A stretch of DNA of 64,000 bases. Source: Acrocarpospora pleiomorpha. GTDB taxonomy: Bacteria > Actinomycetota > Actinomycetes > Streptosporangiales > Streptosporangiaceae. The DNA lies in assembly GCF_009687885.1 (NCBI RefSeq), contig NZ_BLAF01000049.1, forward strand, positions 1 to 64,000. The letters are read 5' to 3'. This document shows positions 57,660-64,000 of the stretch, piece by piece (within the stretch, counting starts at the first letter, position 1; every line of letters starts with the position of its first letter). The notes below the pieces were generated by a model, which did not search any database, was not told the origin of the DNA, and saw only the letters and a list, made by a program, of their open reading frames with translations. Both the position numbers and the translations under genes were made by a program.

Positions 57660-60226
57660 CGCAGACCACGCAGGTAAACACCGCCGCCGCCACCCGGCTC
57701 GACCTCGGTGGCGAGTGGGAGCTGATCTGGTCGGCGGGCCCGGACGACGTCCCCGCGGCCGTCCGCACGGCGGCCATCCCGGCACAGGTGCCCGGCGAGG
57801 TGCACACGGCCTTACTCGCGGCCGGGCTCATCGCCGATCCCGATGTCGGGTGGGGCGAGCTTGCGCAGCGGTGGGTCGGTCACTCCCACTGGGTCTACCG
57901 GCGCCACGTGCAGTGGTCGCCGACGCCCGGGGCCCGCACCGATCTCGTGGCCGAAGGGCTCGACACGATCGCGGACGTCTACGTCAACGGCCATCGGGTC
58001 GGGGTCGCGCGGGACCAGCACCTGGCGTACCGGTGGCGGGTGGACGACGTCCTGCTGCCGGGCGACAACCTCGTCGAGGTGCGTTTCGCCTCGGCCTGGG
58101 ACGCCGCCCGCGAGCATGAGCGCGCGCACGGCCCGCTGCCGAGCCCGTATGACGAGCCCTACCCGCACGTGCGCAAGGCCGCGGCCAACTTCGGCTGGGA
58201 CTGGGGACCGCACTACGTCACCGCCGGCATCTGGCGTGGCATCCGGCTGGAGACCTACGCCGGGCGGATCGACCACGTGCGGCCGCTCGTCCGGCTCGAC
58301 CACGCCGTCGCCCACGTGACGGCGCACGTGCGCGTGGACGCGCCCGCAGGCTCGGACGTGCGCGTCGAGCTGACCGACCCGGCCGGTCGGCGGGCCGGGT
58401 CGGCCGTCGGCACGGTGGTCGGGGACGAGGTGGCCATCGTCCTGCGCGTGGACGATCCGGACCTCTGGTGGCCGGTCGGCCTTGGTGCGCAGCCGCTGTA
58501 CCGCCTCCAGGTGGAGCTCGAGCACGTCGGCGTGGTGCTCGACTCCACCGCCGTCCGGGTTGGCCTGCGCAGTGTCGCGGTCGACGAGACCCCGGACCGG
58601 CTCGGGACGCGCTGGACGCTCGTCGTGAACGGCCGGCCCGTACGGGTGCGTGGCTACAACTGGATCCCCGACGACACCCTCGCCAGCCGTGCCACGCCCG
58701 AACGGGTGGCGCACCGGATCGACCAGGCCGTCGCCGGGAACGCCAACCTCCTGCGGGTCTGGGGCGGCGGTCACTTTGCGACAGAAGAGTTCCTAGACGC
58801 CTGCGATGAGCGCGGTGTCCTGGTATGGCACGATTTCCTCTTCGCATGTGCCGCGTACAGCGAGGACGACGAGATGGTCGAGCTGGTGACCGCCGAGGCG
58901 GAGCAGGCCGTCGCGCGGATGTCGGCCCACCCGAGCCTGGTGCTCTGGTGCGGCGGCAACGAGACCGTCCTCGGCTGGCACCACTGGGGGTGGGCCGACC
59001 AGGTGGGGGTACGCGGGTGGGGCGCCCGCTACTACCTCGACGTGCTGCCCGGTGTCCTGGCCCGCCTGGATCCGACGCGGCCCTACGTGCCCAACTCGCC
59101 CTGGTCTGGCTCTCTCGACCGGGATCCGGCCATCGACACGCACGGCCTGAGCCACCTGTGGGACGCCTGGAACGAGCGCGACTACGCCCACTACCGCTAC
59201 CACGACCCGGCGTTCGTCGCGGAGATGGGCTGGTGCGGCCCTCCCGCGTGGACCACGCTCGGGCGCGTCATCGAGGGCGAGAGACCAGGGCCCGACTCGC
59301 CCCAGACGCGCCACCACCTGCGCGCGATCGACGGCATGCACAAGCTGACCCGCGGTCTCCAGCCGCACGTGCCCACCCCCCGCGGCGACGCCGACTGGCA
59401 CTTCGCGACCCAGGTGGTCCAGGCCCGCGCCGTCTCGACCGGCGTCGAGTGGCTGCGCTCCCGCGAGCGCTGCGGCGGGGTCGTCGTCTGGCAGCTCAAC
59501 GACTGCTGGCCGGTGATCAGCTGGTCGGCCGTCGACAGCACGGGCATCGAGAAGCCCCTCTGGCACGCCCTCCGCCACTCGTTCGCCCCCCGGCTGATCA
59601 CGGTTCAGCCGGTCCACCCCGGGCCGACCCACGACCCCACCGGTGACGCGGGTCTGGAACTCGTGCTCGTGAACGACACCGACGCCCCCTGGCATCCCGA
59701 CGTCCTCATCCGGCGGGTCGGGCTGGACGGCCAGGAGCACGCGCGAACCCGCGTGCGGCCCGGCTGCCCGGCCGGTGGCCTCGTCCGGCTGCCCGTCGAT
59801 CCCGCGGTCGGGCAACCGGCCGACCCGCGGGCGGAGATGCTCGTCGTCGACGCAGGGGGAGCGCGGACCACCTGGATTTACCGGCCGGAACGGGAGCTGA
59901 CCGCTCCCGAACCCGAACGCGCCGTCGATGTCACCGTCGCCGACGGCGAACTGCACGTCACGGTCACCGCCGTGACCCTGCTGCGCGATGTGTGCGTGGC
60001 CGCCGACCGGCTGGCCGCGCCGCTCGACCTGGAGCCGTCCCGGCTCGCCGTGGACGACGCTCTCGTCACGCTCCTGCCGGGCGAGAGCCGCGTTTTCCGA
60101 ATCACCCGTCGAGACGGCCGCGCGATCCGCGCCGCCGCTCTCCCCAGCACGCTGCTTGACATGTCGGTCCGGTCCTTCGGCGAGGTCACGGGCTCCACAG
60201 GGAATCGCAACGAAGGAACCCCATGA
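57656..60226 (+). CDS. GH2 family beta-mannosidase-like glycoside hydrolase
   Basis: An 856-residue cytoplasmic enzyme (no signal peptide) with the GH2 layout: N-terminal sugar-binding jelly roll (VPGEVHTALLAAGLI, then VYVNGHRVG and FGWDWGPHY, the mannosidase-typical segment), Ig-like domain, TIM barrel (VRGYNWIPDD, NLLRVWGGG), and C-terminal beta domains. The acid/base Glu is in WCGGNET (near 435). The predicted nucleophile Glu is in VAEMGW (near 523), where most relatives have EFG. Read from the ATG that overlaps the permease stop. It would cleave imported beta-mannosides inside the cell. Codon 53 is TTA. Specificity for mannose is by overall resemblance; another beta-linked sugar is possible. 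Confidence 0.88.
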   Translation: MTQTTQVNTAAATRLDLGGEWELIWSAGPDDVPAAVRTAAIPAQVPGEVHTALLAAGLIADPDVGWGELAQRWVGHSHWVYRRHVQWSPTPGARTDLVAEGLDTIADVYVNGHRVGVARDQHLAYRWRVDDVLLPGDNLVEVRFASAWDAAREHERAHGPLPSPYDEPYPHVRKAAANFGWDWGPHYVTAGIWRGIRLETYAGRIDHVRPLVRLDHAVAHVTAHVRVDAPAGSDVRVELTDPAGRRAGSAVGTVVGDEVAIVLRVDDPDLWWPVGLGAQPLYRLQVELEHVGVVLDSTAVRVGLRSVAVDETPDRLGTRWTLVVNGRPVRVRGYNWIPDDTLASRATPERVAHRIDQAVAGNANLLRVWGGGHFATEEFLDACDERGVLVWHDFLFACAAYSEDDEMVELVTAEAEQAVARMSAHPSLVLWCGGNETVLGWHHWGWADQVGVRGWGARYYLDVLPGVLARLDPTRPYVPNSPWSGSLDRDPAIDTHGLSHLWDAWNERDYAHYRYHDPAFVAEMGWCGPPAWTTLGRVIEGERPGPDSPQTRHHLRAIDGMHKLTRGLQPHVPTPRGDADWHFATQVVQARAVSTGVEWLRSRERCGGVVVWQLNDCWPVISWSAVDSTGIEKPLWHALRHSFAPRLITVQPVHPGPTHDPTGDAGLELVLVNDTDAPWHPDVLIRRVGLDGQEHARTRVRPGCPAGGLVRLPVDPAVGQPADPRAEMLVVDAGGARTTWIYRPERELTAPEPERAVDVTVADGELHVTVTAVTLLRDVCVAADRLAAPLDLEPSRLAVDDALVTLLPGESRVFRITRRDGRAIRAAALPSTLLDMSVRSFGEVTGSTGNRNEGTP

Positions 60227-63200
60227 AACACCGAAGGACCCTCAGGATCGCGCTCGGCGCGATATTAAGCGCCCTCATGGTCACAACGACGGCAGCGCCG
60301 TCGATCGCCCAGGATGGGCGCCAAATTCACGTGGCCAAGACCGGAAAAGACACCAATGCCGGCACGGCGGCCGAGCCGTATCTGACAATCAACCACGCGG
60401 CGCAGGAAGCCCAGCCCGGCGACACGGTGGTCGTCCACGCCGGGCTCTACCGCGAATGGGTCAAACCGGCGCGCGGCGGCGCCGACGAGACGCAGCGCAT
60501 CACCTACACGAACGCCGGCGACGGCGAGGTGGTCATCAAGGGCTCGGAGGAGATCGACAACTGGGTTCAGCACAGCGGTGACGTGTGGAAGGTCACGCTG
60601 CCCGCCGCCTACTTCGGCGACTACAACCCGTACGCAACCGGCCAGCCGCAAGGCGGCGGAGACGGCGTCTTCCCCGGCTACACCGCAGGTGACGTCTACC
60701 TGAACGAGCAGGCCTACTACGAGAAGGCGACGCTGGGCAACGTGGAGGCCGCGCCCGGCACCTGGTACACGGAGGTGTCCGGCGGCACCACCACCATCTA
60801 CGCCAACTTCGACGGCGCCGACCCCAACGCCAAGCTGGCCGAGATCAACGTGCGCCGCCAGGTGTTCGCACCGGACGCGTGGGGCCTGGGCTACATCACC
60901 GTCCACGGATTCACCGTCAAGCACGCGGCCAACACCTACTCCGACTTCCCGAGCAGCCCATCCCGGCGGCAGGCGGGCGCGATCAGCGTCAACGGCGGCC
61001 TGAAGTGGATCATCGAGAACAACACCGTCATCAACGCGCGTACGATCGCCATCGACATCGGCCTGGGTTGTGACGAATGGGCCGGCAACCGCCCCGGCCA
61101 GACCCGGACGAACTTCCGCGACACCGCCAAGTACGGCTCCCACATCGTCCGCAACAACTACATCGGCAAGTCCGGCCAATCCGGCATCGCCGGCGTCTTC
61201 TCCTGGAACTCCGACATTCTGTACAACCTCATCGAGGACACCAACTACCGCGGCGAGTTCAGCGGCGCCGAGACAGCTCCGATCAAGGTTCACTACATGA
61301 ACGAGGGGCTCATTAAGGGCAACTACCTCAAGAACTCCAAGGGCGGCAACTCCGCTGGCATCTGGACGGACTGGGGCAACCAGAACGTCCGCGTCACCGG
61401 CAACATCGTCATGAACAGCCCGTGGGGCTACTACGCAGAGGCCGTCCACGGCCCCATCCTCGTGGACAACAACGTCTTCATCGGCAACAGCGACATCCGC
61501 ATGCTGGACGCCACCGGCGTCGTGTACGCCAACAACATGTTCATCGACAACGGTCGCATCGCCGTGGACGGCGGCGGCCGGGACGCCTACTACTTCCAGC
61601 CGGGCACGATGAACGAGACCACCGCGCCCACCTCTGTCCAGAAGTTCTTCTGGTACAACAACCTGGTCCAGGGCTCGACCCTGCCGACCGACGCGACCGG
61701 CAAGACGCACGTCAAGGAGGGCAACTCCACCGGCGTGCTGTCCGGCGTCCAGGTCGCCGCGACCAACCGCGAGGTGAAGCTCGACTTCACCCTCGACGCC
61801 ACCGGCATCAGCGGCCTGACGCCGGTGACGAAGGCCAGGGTCGGGGTCATCCCCCTCGCCAACGAGAGCATCGCCGCCGACGTCACCACCGACTTCTTCG
61901 GCAAGCCGTTCAGCGGGATGGCCGGACCCTTCGCCGAGGCGAAGAACGGCGGCAACTCGTTCACACTGTGGCCCCCGGCGGGCCAGACCGTGCCGGAGCC
62001 CCCGGCCCCGCCGACCGACGTGCCGGTCAACCTGTCGCTGAACCCCGACGCGAAGGCCCTGGCCTCCTACGAGGACACCAACCTGCTCGCGAAGTACGCG
62101 ATCGACGGCAACGGCTCCTCCCGCTGGTCCAGCGACCACAGCAACGACCCGAACGCCTGGATCCAGGTTGACCTCGGGGACGAGTACGACGTGTCCAAGG
62201 CCGTCCTGTCGTGGGAAGCGGCCTACGCGAAGTCGTACAAGATCCAGATCTCGGGCGACGGCCAGCAGTGGGAAGACGTCTTCTCCACCACGACCGGCGG
62301 TGGCGGCGTCGAGACGGTGCAGATCCGCAAGAAAGCACGCTACGTTCGCATGCAGGGTGTCCTGCCGCAGACGCCGTACGGCTACTCGCTGTACGAGTTC
62401 GAGATCTACGGCACCCCGGTCCAGCCGGAGGTTCCGGTCAATGTCGCGCTGAACCTGCCGCCGTCCGCGTACACGGCGTCGTCGCAGTCCAACGACGGCA
62501 GCGGCGAGACCAACAGCCAGCCGCAGAACGACCGCTCGGCGTTCCGCGCGTTCGACGGCAACACCTCGACGCGCTGGGGCTCCAACGGCGGCGACACCCA
62601 GTGGATCCAGGTCGACCTGGGCAAGACCTACGTCCTGGACAAGGTCGTGCTCAACTGGGAGGCCGCCTACTCCTCGACGTACAAGATCCAGACGTCGGCG
62701 GACGGCAGCACCTGGACCGACGTCCACTCCCACAATGACTCCACGCCGACCGGCGACCACATCGACGAAATCGTGCTCGACCCGCTGGCGGAGGGACGCT
62801 ATGTCCGCATGCAGGGCACCAAGGCGGCCACCCAGTGGGGCCTGTCGCTCTGGGAGTTCGAGGTGTACGGCAAGGTCAAGCCGGCCGACACCGCCCCCAC
62901 CTGGCCGGCCACGGCGCAGCTCCAGATCAGCGCCCTGACGGACACCTCGGCGACCGCCACCTGGCCCGCCGCGACCGACAACCAGGCGGTGACCGGCTAC
63001 AAGCTCTATCTCGGCCAGACGCTGAAGGCCACGCTGGGCGCGGACGCGCGCAGCTCCGGCGTGACGGGCCTGGCCGCCGGCCGGACCTACACCGTGAAGG
63101 TGACCGCGCTCGACGCGAACGGCAACGAGGGCCAGGGCCTGGCGAAGACGTTCACGACGCCGGGCAACCCGGCGACGCGGGCGCTGTCCACCTCCTACCC

Positions 63201-64000
63201 GCGCACCTACGCGGACTGGGAGGAGGGCCTGCTCGCGGGCGACGGCAAGCAGGGCGTCATCATCTTCGGCAACCCGCGCGAGGAGACGGTCGTCTTCAAC
63301 GACCGCGACTTCTTCATGGCGCGGTCGGAGAACCGCCCGCACCGGACGTTCAACACCGTCAGCCAGGAGAACATCAAGAAGATCAGGGACCTGCTGATCG
63401 CCGGCAAGTACCAGGAGGCCAACCAGCTCGCGGCCGACGTGCAGGGCTATCAGGGCGGCGGCGAGGGCAGCAAGCACCCCGGCTTCAAGATGACCCTCCA
63501 GCTGCCGGCCACCGGTGAGGTCACCAACTACGTCCGGTCCACCGACTACTCCGCGGGCGTCGTCTCGGTGAACTGGACCGACGACAAGGGCGACTGGAAG
63601 CGCGACTCCTTCGTCTCGCAGACCGACGGCGTCACCGTCCAGTACCTGCCCGCCCCCGCCGGGCAGAAGCTCGACGTCAAGCTCGGCCTGTCCATCGACC
63701 CGGGCATGAACCTGCTCAACAAGGGCGTCACGTACGTCAACAACTCCAACACCGACTTCCTCAACCTGCGGGCGAAATACCCGAACGGCAGCTACAACGC
63801 CGGGTACGAGGGCGTCACCCGCATCGTGACGGACGGCGTCAAGACGATGGCCGGCACCGACGTCTCGGTCACCAACGCGACCTACGTCATGCTGCTGTCG
63901 CTGACCCAGCGCTACGACGGCACCTACGCGGGCGGCGTCCCCGCCGAGCAGGACTGGAACAAGCAGCTCCTGCAAGCGCGGTTGGCGGCGATCCCCGGCG
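60223..64000 (+). CDS. Large secreted multidomain protein: beta-helix / two discoidin domains / FN3 / GH95-like, 3'-truncated
   Basis: The frame is open from the ATG at 60223 (ATGA overlap with the mannosidase) to the window end, at least 1259 residues. Residues 1-30 form a Sec signal peptide (cleavage expected near SIA-Q). About 34-580 is a right-handed beta-helix (HVAKTGKDTNAGT start, PGDTVVVHAGLY, then repeated NN/GN-x-I/V-x-x-N turns), as in polysaccharide lyases. F5/8-type C (discoidin) domains lie near 601-734 and 740-882, each with the core W-x-x-x-Y-x-K-x-Y-K-I-Q. A fibronectin type III domain lies near 888-979. From about 987 the sequence matches the N-terminal beta-sandwich of GH95 alpha-L-fucosidase-like enzymes (DWEEGLLAGDGKQGVIIFG). 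It probably degrades an external glycan whose products the importer takes up (inference). Codon 15 is TTA. The catalytic barrel lies off the edge. Confidence 0.85.
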   Translation, partial: MKHRRTLRIALGAILSALMVTTTAAPSIAQDGRQIHVAKTGKDTNAGTAAEPYLTINHAAQEAQPGDTVVVHAGLYREWVKPARGGADETQRITYTNAGDGEVVIKGSEEIDNWVQHSGDVWKVTLPAAYFGDYNPYATGQPQGGGDGVFPGYTAGDVYLNEQAYYEKATLGNVEAAPGTWYTEVSGGTTTIYANFDGADPNAKLAEINVRRQVFAPDAWGLGYITVHGFTVKHAANTYSDFPSSPSRRQAGAISVNGGLKWIIENNTVINARTIAIDIGLGCDEWAGNRPGQTRTNFRDTAKYGSHIVRNNYIGKSGQSGIAGVFSWNSDILYNLIEDTNYRGEFSGAETAPIKVHYMNEGLIKGNYLKNSKGGNSAGIWTDWGNQNVRVTGNIVMNSPWGYYAEAVHGPILVDNNVFIGNSDIRMLDATGVVYANNMFIDNGRIAVDGGGRDAYYFQPGTMNETTAPTSVQKFFWYNNLVQGSTLPTDATGKTHVKEGNSTGVLSGVQVAATNREVKLDFTLDATGISGLTPVTKARVGVIPLANESIAADVTTDFFGKPFSGMAGPFAEAKNGGNSFTLWPPAGQTVPEPPAPPTDVPVNLSLNPDAKALASYEDTNLLAKYAIDGNGSSRWSSDHSNDPNAWIQVDLGDEYDVSKAVLSWEAAYAKSYKIQISGDGQQWEDVFSTTTGGGGVETVQIRKKARYVRMQGVLPQTPYGYSLYEFEIYGTPVQPEVPVNVALNLPPSAYTASSQSNDGSGETNSQPQNDRSAFRAFDGNTSTRWGSNGGDTQWIQVDLGKTYVLDKVVLNWEAAYSSTYKIQTSADGSTWTDVHSHNDSTPTGDHIDEIVLDPLAEGRYVRMQGTKAATQWGLSLWEFEVYGKVKPADTAPTWPATAQLQISALTDTSATATWPAATDNQAVTGYKLYLGQTLKATLGADARSSGVTGLAAGRTYTVKVTALDANGNEGQGLAKTFTTPGNPATRALSTSYPRTYADWEEGLLAGDGKQGVIIFGNPREETVVFNDRDFFMARSENRPHRTFNTVSQENIKKIRDLLIAGKYQEANQLAADVQGYQGGGEGSKHPGFKMTLQLPATGEVTNYVRSTDYSAGVVSVNWTDDKGDWKRDSFVSQTDGVTVQYLPAPAGQKLDVKLGLSIDPGMNLLNKGVTYVNNSNTDFLNLRAKYPNGSYNAGYEGVTRIVTDGVKTMAGTDVSVTNATYVMLLSLTQRYDGTYAGGVPAEQDWNKQLLQARLAAIPG

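Noticed and set aside
60265..63975. Minus-strand open frame of about 1236 codons at the right end
   Set aside because: The plus-strand frame from 60223 encodes a signal peptide, beta-helix, discoidin, FN3 and GH95-like domains without a stop. The minus frame has no recognisable domain.

Overview
High-GC actinomycete DNA. The evidence is strongly GC-biased codon use, LDD-type modular polyketide synthases (PKS), GTG and TTG starts, and rare TTA codons. The genus cannot be fixed from this window. About 49 kb is a modular type I PKS gene cluster whose left end lies outside the window. The right end is a sugar-uptake and glycoside-degradation locus that also runs off the edge.

Layout. (1) 1-33,111, plus strand: five PKS genes with short gaps or overlaps. 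The first three (1-7422, 7412-12763, 12797-18169) are classical actinobacterial modules with matching docking ends: a KS(partial)-AT-ACP module, then three successive KS-AT-DH-KR-ACP modules (methylmalonyl, malonyl, methylmalonyl by AT motif). The fourth (18212-23491) keeps the docking helix but switches to a second PKS lineage (AT motif GYSLGEY, ACP motif GGNSL), KS-AT-KR-ACP. The fifth (23488-33111) carries two KS-AT-KR-ACP modules of that second lineage. (2) 33,140-37,863: an FkbK/J/I/H-like cassette for a carrier-bound hydroxymalonyl-type extender, with no O-methyltransferase, followed by a type II thioesterase and a phosphopantetheinyl transferase. (3) 37,850-49,192, minus strand, one apparent operon read right to left: ABC exporter (ATPase, permease), a KS-AT-KR-ACP PKS, a PKS whose AT domain is missing, and an acyl-CoA dehydrogenase. 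(4) 49,563-52,279: a GT-C type membrane glycosyltransferase, a phosphotransferase-fold protein and a DUF1707 membrane protein. (5) 52,274-64,000: a ROK repressor divergent from a LacI-type sensor without a DNA-binding domain, a sugar ABC importer (lipoprotein plus two permeases), a GH2 beta-mannosidase-like enzyme and a very large secreted beta-helix/discoidin/FN3/GH95-like protein cut by the window edge.

How it may work together (inference). The three DH modules in a row should give a methyl-branched conjugated triene, and the KR-only modules a hydroxylated chain. The carrier-bound extender could add alpha-hydroxy groups. No terminal thioesterase domain is visible, so release is unresolved.

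The most unusual features are the many in-frame minisatellite arrays inside PKS genes (nine arrays in three genes, two in the equivalent loop of the ketoreductase structural subdomain), the AT-deleted PKS module in an otherwise cis-AT line, the extender cassette without methyltransferase, a perfect 15-bp hairpin embedded in the phosphopantetheinyl transferase gene at the convergent operon end, and the DNA-binding-less LacI-type sensor.
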